Assembly: GCA_039583875.1 (NCBI GenBank)
Contig: CM077147.1
Location: forward strand, 109,228,124-109,292,123
Origin: Platanthera guangdongensis
Taxonomy: Eukaryota > Streptophyta > Magnoliopsida > Asparagales > Orchidaceae
Reading direction: 5' to 3'
Length of the DNA: 64,000 bases
A program made the position numbers and the translations under genes. Below the pieces are notes generated by a model. The model saw only the letters and a list, made by a program, of their open reading frames with translations, did not search any database and was not told where the DNA came from. This document shows, piece after piece, positions 1 through 11,782 of the stretch (position 1 is its first letter; each line of letters opens with the position of its first letter).

Positions 1-1484
1 CAACAGTTTAAGCAGCAACTCCAGCTCCAGTAGTGACAGAGGTAGCAACAGCAGCAGTAGTTGATACAGATTATACTGATACAGATTTAATTGATTTAAT
101 TCAATTCATTGATACTGACATGGACTTAGAAGAGTCGGTACGAGAGGACATTATTACTGGTGGTGATTTCACCATTAATCCTACAGTTAATTTAGATAAT
201 TTGTTAAAACATTTTGATATTGCATTGTTGAGATGTCCTATAGCAGAGTAGACTAAGCCATTCTTGGCTATTGTACCATATACTTCCCCAGTAAGTCCTC
301 AAGTTGCAAAGCAACTTAGTGACAGTTTTGTTATTCCTAAGTCCATAGTTATTCCAGCTTCCCCAACAATGTCTTCTACACTCAGTTATATCATGGATCA
401 CTCTCCATTGCTAGATCTGGATGACTTGATCCTTGCTAATATTGAAGAAGAGGAAAAGGAAGCTGTTGAAAGCACTGTCAGAATTAGTTCTCCAGCTTCT
501 CTTGTGGCTTCTCCTCCAGCTCCTGTTGATATTCCTACTCCAGCTCCCTCTCTACCTGAAAAGTCTATCATTTCTGCTGAGGCTCTAAAAGCTTTAAATG
601 ATTTATATGATAACCCTCAGAGATCTGATGATGATGATGAGGATGAGGATGATGATTCTGATGATGAGCCCAAGAGGAAGTCAGTTTCAAAGAAAAGAAA
701 AGCTACTCCTCCTCCTGCTCCAAAGACAAATCCAAACAATGATACTCCCTATTATATTCTCCAAAAGATAACTCCACATAAAGGGATGCCATCTTGGATG
801 TGGTTATCCAAAAATCAGTAGAAGGAGAGCAAGAAAAGCAGAAGGTACTCTCCTCCTCCAGTTCAAAGATTCAAAAAAGATCCACCTCCTCCACCTCCTC
901 CAGCTGCTGGTGCTTCAGGCACAACTTATCAAAGATTTGCCCCTGTTCAAACATATCAGAGACACTATGGGAGATCAACTTCTGAAAGCAGTCAGCATAG
1001 GCATTACTCTTCAGGCAAGCAACATCAACTTCAGCATCAACCACAGTAGCAGCATCAACAACAACTATCATCCCCTGCAGATCAGAAAGCTGAAAGTCCT
1101 AAAAGACCATGTTCTCCTCCCGTTACTTTTGAAGATCCAGAAATAGCTACTACTGCTAGAATGGCCATATTCCAGGAACTAGTAGGCTTTTCTATGATTA
1201 ACAAAGCCAAAGCTGAAGGAAATGATCCTTTTGAATATTCAACAATGTCAAAGTATAGGAAAGAGGAACTTAAGAGGTTTGAGAAAGCAAACAAGTTTTT
1301 CAAAGTTGATGACTACATGAAGTTGCACCCAGAAGCAGTTGTCCCCAGAGCCACATTTTTGAAGATTATAGGGGCTGCTGATATGACCATGACAAAAGTG
1401 CAAGATTCAGATCCAAACAGAGAGATTGTGTTTACAAAGCCTGGAGAGAAGAGCAAGCAAGAAATGCCAAAGGAAAAGAAATAG
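1..1484 (+). pseudogene. Accessory (ORF2-type) protein of E1, C-terminal part with in-frame stops
   Basis: One reading frame runs from the window edge to TAG at 1482-1484, broken by three amber codons at 249-251, 819-821 and 1047-1049. Between them the frame codes for an acidic run (Asp/Glu around 625-665), a basic nuclear-localisation-like patch (KRKSVSKKRK, around 673-705), a proline/glutamine-rich stretch (about 830-1070) and a charged, probably helical end with many Lys and Glu (1161-1484). The position between pol and PPT, and the acidic-basic-charged layout, match the accessory ORFs of E2 and E3, but I see no clear residue similarity to them. The product is not recognised. At 819 and 1047 a CAG codon precedes the stop, so decay of a neighbouring CAG by C-to-T change is plausible. 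I see no membrane segment. Confidence 0.6.
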
Positions 1485-1666
1485 AAGAAATAAATTTTGA
1501 ACTCTTTTATTTTCTACAATTATCTATAACTGCTCTATATTCTGAACAAAGCTTATGTACATATATATATCTGCTGCATGTATTATTGATCTCTACGAGA
1601 TATATGCTTTTTCTGCTTTGTTTATTTTCAATTTTGATTTGACTCTGTAATTAGTGACCTCACCCA

Positions 1667-1679
1667 AATAGGGGAAGAT
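1667..1679 (+). other. Polypurine tract of E1
   Basis: AATAGGGGAAGAT abuts the LTR start TGTTGG. This is the usual position and composition of the plus-strand DNA primer of plant copia elements, and it fixes both the strand and the 3' LTR start. Confidence 0.85.
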
Positions 1680-3498
1680 TGTTGGATCCCTAGTAAGATT
1701 TGGGCTAGGTTCACTAACTTAGGATCAAACGACCCACAATGTATAGCCAGGGTCATGGTTATGTCCTGAAGTCTAGGCCAAGTCCTTAGAAGCAAGACTG
1801 CATGGACCAGCTATCAACAAGATTGCCAGAGACTCAAGACTTAGAGTTTTTCCAGAGACCAAGTAAAATGAGTTAGACGTTCGTCGAACACAGGTCGAAG
1901 ATAGTCGTGCTCAGCTCGACGATCTCAGAGTAAATTCTCTGAGCTGAGCTCGACTAACTTGGTACTCAGGTCGACGAACTTTGGACACTATACTTCAACA
2001 CTTCAAGATAAGAAAACATCTCTTTATTCTAAGTCCAGAGTAAGACTTTGGTCGACGAACTTGATTCTCCGCTCGACGAACTGTGACCACAATAGCTAGA
2101 GTTATCCAGCAGCAGTTAAGTGGTCCTCAGCTCGACGAAACCAATTCTTAGGTCGACGAATTCTGGATACTTCACTTCAACACCTTCATCAAGAAGCATC
2201 TGAAATTATTCCAAGTCCAGAATCATCTCCAGTCCACGAAGTTACAATCTCAGCTCGACGAACTTGAGATAAAGAATAAGCAAGTCTGGATAATGTAGTT
2301 TTCTGCTTTAGCTCGACGATCTTGGAACTCTGCTCGATGGACAGAAGTCATCTGGTTGACGAACTCAATAACTCAGCTTGACGAACTGCGGACTCAGCTC
2401 GATGATTTTTGCTATCAGTTCGACGAATGCAGACTTAGTCATTTTTCATCCTTCTGTCCCCATTCTACTGCAATAATTCCTGAGTAATTAGTGCTCTAAT
2501 ATTCTCTGAATATAACCGTTAGAAGAGCATTAATTATGGTATTCTCCAGGATTATTGCCTGCCTTTTTTCCATGGGACAGTTGGGGAAATAATTCAATGA
2601 TGTTTATTCTCTAGGCCGTCAGCATTGATTACAGAAGATTCATATTTCAAAAGACCATTTTTGACAGGAAATATACAAGAGATTTTCCCTCTTCTTCCTG
2701 CAAAATGAAGTGAGATAGACAGAATACAGAATACAGAAGAACAAGAGAGATAGACACACAAAAAAAATACAATCAGTCTGAAAAATAAGAATCTCTCTAT
2801 CTCTGCTCCTTCTTACAAAAAACTCTGCTTACAGAAAACAAGTCCAAGACCAAAAGAACATCTGCTTCCTGAAGAAGAAGAAGAACAATCAATCAAATAT
2901 CAAGAGTCTTCCTTCTTCATCTCTGCAGGACACTTCAAAGGATAACAAGAAATCCATCTCTCAAAGAAGTTCCTTGAGATTTCTCTGGTCAAGGCTGCAG
3001 ATTGAAGGCCTACTCACCCTGTGCAAAGCTTCCCAGCCTGAACCCTTTTACATCTCTGGGGGAGCATTGACAAGATCACTGAATCCACATAGTCTTCTCA
3101 TTGTGATTGAGAAAAGAAGACTTTCATCACTCTCTCATTCCACCTCTGTACAGGGTTTTAATTCCCTTCAAAAGTATTCTGGTTCACAAGTCTCCTTCCA
3201 AAAGACTTGAGGTTTGGTTTTTGAGCACCTGATCAAAAGCTCATTGGTGTTAGGCACCTGATCAAAAATCTAAGTGGATTACTAACCAGGGTGGTATAAG
3301 AGTGGATGTACCCAAGTTTAGGGGAACCACTATAAATTCTTATGTTGTCTGGATTGCTCTTTTCTTTTGTTTTTGTGTTGTGGCTATTTTTTAGGATTGT
3401 TGTTTTATTTTGTTCCTGCACTAGATTAAATTAGAAAAAAAATTTATAAACCCTGAATACTCTTTTCACCCCCAGTGTAGAGTATTCTAGATCTAACA
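1680..3498 (+). repeat. 3' LTR of E1 (about 1.8 kb)
   Basis: The LTR starts TGTTGGATC directly after the PPT and ends ATCTAACA at 3498, giving TG...CA ends. U3 carries an array of TCGACGA words (1879-2440). The last 250 bp hold blocks shared with the E2/E3 LTRs: GGATGTACCCAAG, GGAACCACTATAAATT and TTCACCCCC. Short ORFs inside (for example 2974-3210) have no recognisable product. Confidence 0.8.
1879..2440 (+). repeat. Array of GCTCGACGAAC / GGTCGACGAAC words in E1 U3
   Basis: I count about 14 copies of a 10-11 bp word with core TCGACGA, usually followed by AC or A, in about 560 bp. Variants such as TTGACGAAC, CTCGATGG and CTCGATGA look like C-to-T or G-to-A decay of the CG core. The array occupies the U3 part of the LTR, the position taken by the GTGTCGACAC array in E2 and E3. 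Confidence 0.8.
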
Positions 3499-6400
3499 GC
3501 TCACTTTCACATTGCTTACCACCCCTTTCAAGGAAACTCCATAAATACCCCTCCCCAGCCCCATTCGAGCCTTTCATCACATTCAGAAGTCCTCAATGAG
3601 TCAAAATAGTGTGTTGGATCGAAGCTTTTGGTGGAGGATAGAGGAAGTGAGCAAGCTTGCCGGAAACCGCCGCCACCATGGCCACCCGGCGTAGTAACCA
3701 CATCCAAGCCAGAAATCAGGCATGCTTCGCCCGCTCGCCCCTTGTGCTAGCATCTTAGATCATTAGGGATTGAAATTGGGCTCAAAGAAGCCGGTTTCCA
3801 TTTCGAATTTCTTTGAAAAAAACCATTTTTGGCTCCTCTTAATTTCACAAGAAACCGCCACCTCCGGCGGCCAAACTACCGCCGGGCGATAGCCACCACT
3901 TCAGCGGAGGTGGTGGTGGCGGTGACCGTCCGAGGAAGTGGTCGGGTGGTCGCCAAATAGCTCTAGAAAGAGCTCCAGGTTGGTCTGATCTCAGCCTTAG
4001 ACCAGAGGAGGAAGATGAAATCACCACCGTTGTTTTGGATTTATATTAATTATTATATATTTTGCCCCTTTAATATGCATTTTTTGATGCTGGAAAATGA
4101 GACCCTTAGGAGTTGAACCATGAAATGTGGCCAACATGAAAAAGGTATCCCTGTGAGTCTAATTTAATTAAAAATTAAAATCATGTCATTTGGGGCAATG
4201 TAGCTCCATGAAGGGCACTTACTGTGGGACTGGTCCTTAGAGTAGGATAGTCACTATTTTCTTAAAAACTTTTAATTAGTTAAGAGGATTGACTTGAATT
4301 TTTTGTATGTAATAATATAGAAAAGATACACCTATAGTCCAAAAATGGAATGTTTTGGACAACATTTTCCTATGATTTTAGAAAAAAACGTGATTTTTCC
4401 TAAAAGTGGAATATTTTGGTAAAAAATAATTATATAGATACCATTTTTTGTGGGAGTCACAATAGTGCAATATAAAGCCCTACTAAAAATTTCAAGTCAT
4501 TTGAAGCTCTACATGTGGGTGTAATTCCAATGCATGAGGCTATGGCTTGTGATATGTGGTGTGCATTTAGCCCAAAATGTATCTTGTGAAATTAGTAAGA
4601 TTGGCTTGGTCAAATCTAGTGAAATTTTATACATGTACTTATTTAATGAAAGTACACCTCCTCATGAGGTTTTAGAACAATTGAAGTTGATTTGCTTAGC
4701 AAATGAATTAATTAGTATTTTTGTTAGTAAATGAAATTATGGTGACTAAAATAGTTGCAAAAATTATGAGACCTTCCCAATAGCTTTGATTTGGAATTTT
4801 TGAAAATCAGAATCTTAGTGTTGTAGTTATAATTAATTTTTGCTCCTTCTATATTATTGAGATAATTGTACTCAAATTAAGTCATAAAATTATACATTTT
4901 TAGAATAAATAATTATTTACCATTTGAAACCTCCAGTAATTTTGCTATAATTATTTGACGAATATTTATAGCACTTCATGTGTAATATGAGCTAGCGGAT
5001 CAGATTTTTGTAATTAGAAATTAAATATCAAATATTATTGGAATGATGTGAAATTTGGTCCAGGCCTTTTATTTATCATTGTGTCCTTGTTGAAAATATT
5101 TGGTACTGTTTGGATTCTTGGAAGTGATACTTCATGTTCAAATCCACTAGTGACTTATATTTTAGGAAAATTCAATTATAGTCAATTTAATTTAGAAAAT
5201 TGTGAAACTTTGGAACTTCATCATAATTGAGTATTCATACCCCTATAATTATTCATATGTCATTTTGATAAAATATTTGGAAGTTACAACCCTTACACTC
5301 ATATCGATCATTTGGGCTGTATATAGAAAAGTCAAGGGGGTGATGGTTAGGTGCGATACAAATTGGTTCTAGTCAGATTGGGGTATTTTTAGGACCTTGA
5401 TGTGTTGTTGGTTGGAGTTCAAAGAGATTTACCCAGAGGTGGTGTGATTTTTATACATGGACCCTAAGGGGCGTAGTTTAGTACGAGATCAACAAAAGGT
5501 CAAAATTCCCCCATATGAAGCATAAATCATTATAGATTTTCTAAGAGTAACTATGTGAGAGGGTTTGATTAAGGGAAGCATAACATTACTAAGTGCCTTG
5601 AGAAAGGGAATGATGTGGTTCAACCCGACATAGTTCCTAGTACCGCCGCGATCCCTTCACAATGTAAATCTCAGAAAGTCAAAGGTTAACCATGAATCGA
5701 TATGTAATTTGGAAGTTAGACTAGAGTAGTCTAGTAGGATTAGAGTATATTATAGCGATCTCACCCTTGTATGGATTGGAGTGATAGAGGAATTGTTAGT
5801 CCTGTGGGCTGGTGGCTCAAGTGGTTGGTCGATATCAGGACGAGTTAGTCCTGTGAGCTGGGTGCTCAGGAGGGATTTATTATACCTGATTTTATGTTTA
5901 TGTAGTGTGTCACTCGGTACTGGTCCAGTCAGCCTGTTGAAGGAAGTATGATGACTCTGGTGCAGAATGTAGACCTTTGGGGAGACTGGTAAGATGTTTA
6001 TACCGAGGTCTGGAGGACTATGTCCCCTAAGAACACACTCGGCCACAGAAGACTGGTAGTTGCCATCAAGAGTATGCAGGGGCTCCGCTGTTGCATTATT
6101 AGCATCGACGTATATGAGAGGTCTAGTCCTAGTAGTGTGCCTACCAGCATAGGTGCGGAGACACCCGCTCCACTACCACCGTGAGCCACGACGGTTGGTA
6201 CCTGAGAGGTTGGCCACCTCCAAAAGTGGGGATGTATGAAAGGTATGTGTACAGAGTCATGTGTATATGAATTATATAATAAACAATGCATTACATTGCA
6301 TAGCACGACATAGTATACACACTTTTAGATCCTCATCATATAAATTTGTATGGGCTCTTTTATATGATGAGTTAGAATTTCGAAAATCTTAACTTATAAG

Positions 6401-7473
6401 TTTGTATGGGCATTCATATAAGTTAGGGTACGCAGCTGTGATGGTAGTGTAGCTGCTTTACTTTACTTGTTTTACTTTGCTCCTCTTACTGTACTTTTAT
6501 AGTGTACTAGTCATTGATCTTCTTTACATTTATTAATGCTCATATGGATATAGAATTGCTAGAGAATTATCTATTTATATACCACTGTCACCTGCTTGTA
6601 CATTCTTCTATTATTGGTCCTCTTCTTTCTTCCTCCCACACAATGCCTATGAGTCGCGGGGCTGAGGCGGGGATGAAGCAGCTGAGTGAAGTTTGACTGA
6701 CGGTCGTTGGACCACATCATTTTAAGGATACGTGGAGACGCCACCGCATTTCAACCAGGCGCAGCTAGAGACTGAGACACCAGGATCTAAGGAGCCAAAG
6801 TCATGCACTAGTACTACTACGTGTCGTCAGGTTGATGATCTTATAGTTTAGCTTTCGTATTGTTAGTTGAGAGAGAGTGATATTTATGATGGCTCTGTAA
6901 TAGGCATAAGCCATATTTCTTGTACTCTTTCATTTATCTCATGTGGACCTTTTTCTTCGATATCCATATATCTGTGTTGTAATGTGTGGACTGGTTTACT
7001 TCTTTTATCGTTGGCTATGTGAATGACCATGCTTGCCGGTAGGTTCACTGTCTTGTGGTGGCAACTAACTCATAGTTGGTGTCATTGTAAGGCGATGGTC
7101 CTAGGCATAAAATCTCCCCTCGACCTTGCCCAATTCCAGGGGAGATTTTTGCCACCTAGTGCTGCCAATCCTCCATTTGGTGGATGCGCGCTTCAAGGGG
7201 CGGGGTTAGCATGTTAATAACTTTCTCGAGAAGTAATGCCCCTTCGATGGGAGTGGCGGTTGAGGCATGGTTTGAGTGCCCTTCGGGATTTGGCCCTTTT
7301 GAGGTGCATGCTCTTTTTTCACAATATACTCTTCTTCGAACTTCGGGGAACTCATTTCCCATAGACGGTGCCAAAGTGTTGTGGATTGCTCGAGGCTCCT
7401 TGTAGACTGGTACATTCAAACTATCTTAGCCCATAGAGCGGTCGAGCGTGTAAATTATCAAAGTTTCACCGGG

Positions 7474-7478
<5 letters not shown>
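3499..7478. other. Stretch with no recognisable gene
   Basis: All ORFs are under 105 codons and none resembles a protein I know. The first 550 bp are GC-rich around 3640-4010 and hold an inverted repeat, CCACCTCCG near 3856 and CGGAGGTGG near 3905. From 4030 to 6500 the DNA is AT-rich with scattered TATATA words. A perfect 12-bp inverted repeat lies at 7109-7149. The texture resembles old LTR or untranslated retrotransposon DNA, but I found no PBS, PPT or paired LTR. Confidence 0.5.
7109..7149. repeat. Perfect 12-bp inverted repeat (hairpin)
   Basis: AAAATCTCCCCT at 7109-7120 is answered by AGGGGAGATTTT at 7138-7149 with a 17-base loop. One arm looks like a PPT (GGGGAGAT), so this could be two opposed PPT-like tracts. 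I see no LTR start next to either arm. Confidence 0.6.

Positions 7479-7526
<48 letters not shown>
7479..7526. repeat. (GA)n microsatellite
   Basis: An almost pure GA dinucleotide tract of about 48 bp with one AA interruption near its end. Confidence 0.95.
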
Positions 7527-9125
7527 TTGATTACGTGTAAATCCCACAATCGGGGTGAAAAACCACGCGGTTGATTTCCTGCTGATCTAACATCCATTAT
7601 TCCAGAGTTTATTACATGGCATTCTAACATCCATTCTGGGTGAACCTATAAAGAGGGTTTGGATATTGAGGTGAGGTGATTTTTACTCGAACCTCCATTT
7701 TTTTTTCTTTTGGATTATTAAGAAAATGAAATCTTATTTTCCTAATATCATTTTTTTCAACTTCATAATATAATTAACCCAATGTATATGTGTGGGAGTA
7801 ATGAATTTTATCCTCTTACTCCGTAACATATAATCCTTTTAAATTATTGGGTGCCTATATTTGCGGAACTAAATCTTATTCCCATTGACATAGGATCTTT
7901 TTTTATATTTGGATAGAAATTTTATCATGCCAAGTAAGGAATGATAAGGGGAGAAAAGAAAACTAGATTTTTAATTTAAAAAGTTTTGAGAGCAACCTTA
8001 ATAAATTGTACGTTCCAATTTTTCAGAAAGCTAAAAGTAAACATAATTGAATTCTATAGTCGTTATTGTCTAACATAATACACGTGCTCCTATCAATGAA
8101 AAATTAGAAGTAGTGCCTAAAACGAGTTCGCTATTTTTAACAATGCATAATGAATTCTTTAAAACTTAACCCCGACTATTTAAATATTTCAATCAATAAT
8201 TAACAAACAAATAGCAAACAAAGAATTAATAAAATTCACATAAAAATAAACTCAAAACAATTTTTTTGGATGGCAAGAACATCAAGAATGGTATATTTGA
8301 TTTATTTGTTTCAAAACATTTTTTTATTTTTATAGCTTTTATCATCATTTTTTTGTTTTTTTAATTTATCTTTTTTTGAATTTTTGTTTTGTTTTACTCA
8401 ATTTGTTTTTTGAATTTTTGACTTATTATCTTTTTTTGTAGTTTTGTGTTTATGTCTCTAATATACACATACTAAAGAAAAGAAAATGCGAAAATAAAAT
8501 TTTTTTTTATTTTTAAGTTTTGCAAAATTTGTTTGTAATTTTTAATAAAATTTTCATTCTATTTACAAATATTGGGAGAAAAAGATAAGTTATTTACAAG
8601 AATGAGAGGGAAAATGAAGGGGGAGAGAGAGAAGAGTATTTACAAAAAGAATATATACAAAGTAAAATATTTACAAAAAAAATTTATTTAAAAAGTAAAA
8701 TCTAAAATATATTTTTTGTTGAATTTTTGTTTTGTAATAATTTTTTTGAATTTTGTGTTTTATAATTGTTTTGAAATTTTTGTGTTTTAAAAAGAAAGAA
8801 ACAATTTGTTTTTTATTTTTCATTTTAAAATTTTTTATAAAATTTTCATTCTATTTATAAAGATTCGGAGAAAAAGAGAAGTTTTTTACAAGAATGAGAG
8901 GGAAAAGGAAGGGGGGAGAGAGAGAAGAGTATTTACAAAAAGAATATTTACAAAAAAAAAATTATTTACAAAGTAAAATCTAAAATATATTTTTTTTGAA
9001 TTTTTGTTTTGTAATAATTTTTTTGAATTTTGTGTTTTATAATTTTTTTGAAATTTTTGTGTTTTAAAAAGAAAGGAATTTATTTTTTTGGATTTTTCTT
9101 TTTAAATTTTTTATTTGTTTTGTTG

Positions 9126-9126
<1 letters not shown>
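7527..9126. other. AT-rich low-complexity DNA, no gene seen
   Basis: Long T- and A-rich runs with recurring GAATTTTTGTTTTG and TATTTACAAAA words. It holds a 292-bp tandem duplication (separate entry) and no ORF worth calling. It may be the untranslated 3' end of the Athila element to the right, because the Helitron candidate and (TA)n tract interrupt otherwise continuous low-complexity DNA. I could not prove this. Confidence 0.5.
8540..9110. repeat. Two-copy tandem duplication, period about 292 bp
   Basis: TTTTCATTCTATTTA recurs at 8551 and 8843. The following blocks recur in the same order in both copies: GGGAGAGAGAGAAGAG, TATTTACAAAAAGAATAT, AAAATCTAAAATATATTTT and GTAATAATTTTTTTGAATT. The copies differ by a modest number of substitutions and small indels. 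Confidence 0.8.

Positions 9127-9210
<84 letters not shown>
9127..9210. repeat. (TA)n microsatellite, left block
   Basis: Pure TA repeat of 84 bp. It appears to be half of one tract split by the Helitron candidate at 9211-9965. Confidence 0.95.
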
Positions 9211-9214
<4 letters not shown>

Positions 9215-9601
9215 TATAATAGAAGTATGGAAGGCTTGAATTTATAATTCATTAGAGTGATTTGGGCCGTTAGATCTGAATCCATTTTACAGGAACCGTT
9301 TGATCAAACGAACTCCCTCTTCTCACTTTTTCCTAGGGGTCCTAAACCTACTAAAGGAGTCCTAAAGTTATGTACAAATATTTCAAAAAATATTTACCAA
9401 GCGCGCACCCGCTAAAGGCAGCCCAAATAGTGACGGGCGATTTAAACGAAGCCCGCCAGCCCGCCCACGCATTACAGAACTTTTAAACTCAGCCTGAACA
9501 GCCCGCAAGACAAGCAGCCTGCCAGATTTCAAACATTCGCTACTGAAAATCATATTTAAACCACAAAAATACCCATACACAGCCGGTGTGGGACTATAAT
9601 A

Positions 9602-9636
9602 GGCGGGTGAACAGTGGCGGGCACTGTTCACCCGCC
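9602..9636. repeat. Perfect 15-bp-stem hairpin inside the Helitron candidate
   Basis: GGCGGGTGAACAGTG (9602-9616) and its exact complement (9622-9636) flank a 5-base GCGGG loop. Confidence 0.9.
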
Positions 9637-9714
9637 AATTATATTTTAAAAGTTTGTTTTATTTATTAGTTTTTAATTATTATTTATATAACGTTTTAAT
9701 TATTATTTTTAAAA

Positions 9715-9755
9715 CTGGCGGGTGAACAGTGCTCACGACACTGTTCACCCGCCAG
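9715..9755. repeat. Second copy of the hairpin, 17-bp stem
   Basis: CTGGCGGGTGAACAGTG (9715-9731) and its exact complement (9739-9755) flank a 7-base loop. The core 15-bp arm is identical to that of the hairpin at 9602, so the stem has been duplicated or recreated within one small element. Confidence 0.9.
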
Positions 9756-9964
9756 CATTTTAACGTTTTTTTTAATTTTAATTAATTATTTAATTTTTTT
9801 TATTACTTATTATAAATATCAAATTTATTTTTTTATTCATTTTAAAAAGGAGGTGGTTCAGTACTTTTGCGAAGCCCGCCGGGGGGCGGGCGGGCGAAGC
9901 CCGCCGTCACCGTCCGGGTACTGTGGCGCGTAGCCATCGGGCCGGAGGCCCGTGCCTGTCACTC

Positions 9965-9965
<1 letters not shown>

Positions 9966-10018
<53 letters not shown>
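9966..10018. repeat. (TA)n microsatellite, right block
   Basis: Pure TA repeat of 53 bp directly after the Helitron candidate. A spurious ORF through it reads as poly-Ile-Tyr. Confidence 0.95.
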
Positions 10019-10020
<2 letters not shown>

Positions 10021-10356
10021 GTTTTTGAAATGCAGAAAATAAAAGTGCAGAAAAGAAAGCAGGAAAATACCCCCATACTTAAGTCCAATATTGTCCCCAA
10101 TGTTGTAACGTAAGTATGCGGAAAAAACAGGAAAGACAATATGTACAAAGAAAATAAAGAGAGGGGGGGGGGGGGTAGAAGCTTCCTTGAAACGCGTTCG
10201 AGGAGGAAGCGCCGATTAGAAACCCTGCATTTATTAGAAAAAGTAGCCAATAAAATAAATAATGAGCGGAAAAGATACGCGAGGGGTGCCTCCTAGGAGC
10301 GCTTTGTTTATAGTCGTGTAGCTTGACTATTTTGGCGGGGTTATAAATCAAGAAGG

Positions 10357-11782
10357 GTTATGGTTTCGTAATGCTCGATCACTAGGTCACCCTCTATGTA
10401 TAACTTTAGCCGATGACCATTTACTTTAAACAAACCTCTTTCCCGGTGGGAGACGAGTACGATCCCATATGGAAAAACTTCTTCAACTATGAAGTGACCG
10501 GACCATCTAGATTTTAGTTTTCTGGGAAAAAGCTTACGACGTGAATTATTAAGAACGACAAGATTACCCAGAGAAAAATTTTTTGGGGACTTTATTTTTC
10601 GATCATGATATAACTTAGAACACCCTTATAGAACTTATTGCTCTCGTAAGCGTTCGCACGCCATTCATCGAGCTCGTTTAGTTGCAGTTTTCTATTCTGA
10701 GCGGCTAAGTTGGCGTCGAGGTTTAAGAGTTTTAAAGCCCAAATAGCGTGATGCTCTAGTTCTACAGGTAAATGACACGCTTTGTCATAGACTAACCAGA
10801 ACGGCGTACAACCAATTGCGGTTTTGTATGCCGTTCGATACGCCCACAACGCATCGTCGAGTTTAACGGACCAATCTTTTCTATTAAGTGAAATAGTTTT
10901 TTCTAATTTTCGCTTAATCTCTCGATTAACTACCTCTACTTGGCCACTAGTTTGCGGGTGGTAGGGGGTGGCAAGTTTGTGCGTGACTCCGTATTTAGCT
11001 AATATCTTAGCCATAAGAGCATTACATAAATGTGTTCCCCTATCACTAACAGTTGGGTGAGGCGTGTCGAAGCGAGAAAATAGTTTTTTAAGAAATGTAA
11101 CGATGACTCGTGCATCGTTGATGGGGAGAGCTTGCACTTCCGCCCACCTCGATACGTAGTCCACCGCTACTAAAATATACATATTTTTGAAAGACAGAGG
11201 TAGGGGGCCAACAAAATCTATGCCCCATAAATCGAACACTTCACATTCTAAAAACATATTTTGGGGCATCTCGTTGCGAAGAGAGATGTTACTCGACCGC
11301 TGACAGCTATCGCATGCGCGCACAAAAGTGTGCGCGTCTTTGAAGAGAGTGGGCCAAAAGTAGCCTGCCTCTAGCGCCTTCCGAGCGGTCCGGTTGGCTT
11401 GATAATTCCCACTGGCTGGACCCTCGTGGCAGTGCTTAAGAATTTGCAAGCACTCCACACCCGCAACGCATCTTCGGACCGCTTGGTCCGCGCAAATACG
11501 AAAAAGAAATGGGTCCTCCCAAAAGAACTTTTTCAAGTCAGAAAAGAATTTCTTCTTTTGATGACTTAAAAACTCTTTTGGAAGCACCCGCGCTATTAAG
11601 TAATTTGCTAAATCTGCGAACCAAGGCGAAGATGACGAAGAATTATGAATGGCTAGGAGGCGTTCCTCGGGGAATCTGTCATATATTTCAGATTCGACGA
11701 GCGCTTCCGCACCCGGATTTTCTAAGCGGGAGAGGTGGTATGCAGCTAGATTTTCCACGCCCCTCTTATCTCTGATCTCCAA
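10357..11782 (-). pseudogene. pol: Athila integrase (with end of RNase H)
   Basis: The main open frame (11782-10592) starts in the last residues of RNase H and runs through integrase. Visible are the HHCC zinc region ([12 protein letters not shown]...CDSCQ) and the three acidic catalytic sites: Asp in [10 protein letters not shown], Asp in [10 protein letters not shown] and Glu in [12 protein letters not shown] frameshift near 10590 breaks the C-terminal domain, which continues recognisably to about 10357 (KLKSRWSGHF, FPYGI, VNGHRLKLY). No chromodomain is seen, as expected for Athila. The RNase H part reads AAYHLSRL where the family has an Asp before HLSR, so a catalytic Asp is probably lost. 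It integrated element cDNA into host DNA; this copy is dead. Confidence 0.85.

Larger units (their letters stand above)
1..3498 (+). mobile_element. Sirevirus-like Ty1/copia element E1, 3' part only
   Basis: The window opens inside a plus-strand copia element. The order seen is end of an accessory ORF (to 1484), AT-rich spacer, polypurine tract, then an LTR that begins TGTTGGATC and ends TCTAACA. The LTR end resembles that of E2 and E3: a GGATGTACCCAAG block, a GGAACCACTATAAATT block and a TTCACCCCC motif near the terminus, a combination seen in Sirevirus LTRs. Gag, pol and the 5' LTR lie before position 1. E1 is the only retroelement in the window on the plus strand. Its 5-bp target duplication cannot be tested because the left end is missing; the first bases after it are GCTCA. 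Confidence 0.8.
9211..9965 (+). mobile_element. Candidate non-autonomous Helitron inserted in (TA)n
   Basis: A 755-bp segment sits between two (TA)n blocks as A|TC...CACTCG|T. The TCACTATAATAG start, the A|T insertion site and a GC-rich hairpin (GGGCC-gga-GGCCC, about 9939-9951) about 14 bases before the right end all fit a Helitron. The last four bases are CTCG rather than the usual CTRR, a one-base departure that lowers confidence. No coding capacity is seen; ORFs across it are shadows. It holds two long perfect hairpins and a GC-rich right part. Alternatives are a chance GC-rich insert or a MITE without terminal repeats. Confidence 0.45.

Noticed and set aside
3845..4027. Minus ORF of 60 codons with Pro/Gly runs
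   Set aside because: It is produced by the GC-rich inverted repeat; low complexity and no homolog recognised.
9858..10250. 130-codon minus ORF with a poly-Ile-Tyr run
   Set aside because: It is a translation of the (TA)n tract and flanking non-coding DNA.
7000..10350. A second Athila LTR copy (3' LTR)
   Set aside because: I looked for TGGCCCGTG and CTTATCA ends and internal CACGGGCGTG words to the left of integrase and found none. The AT-rich similarity is compositional only.
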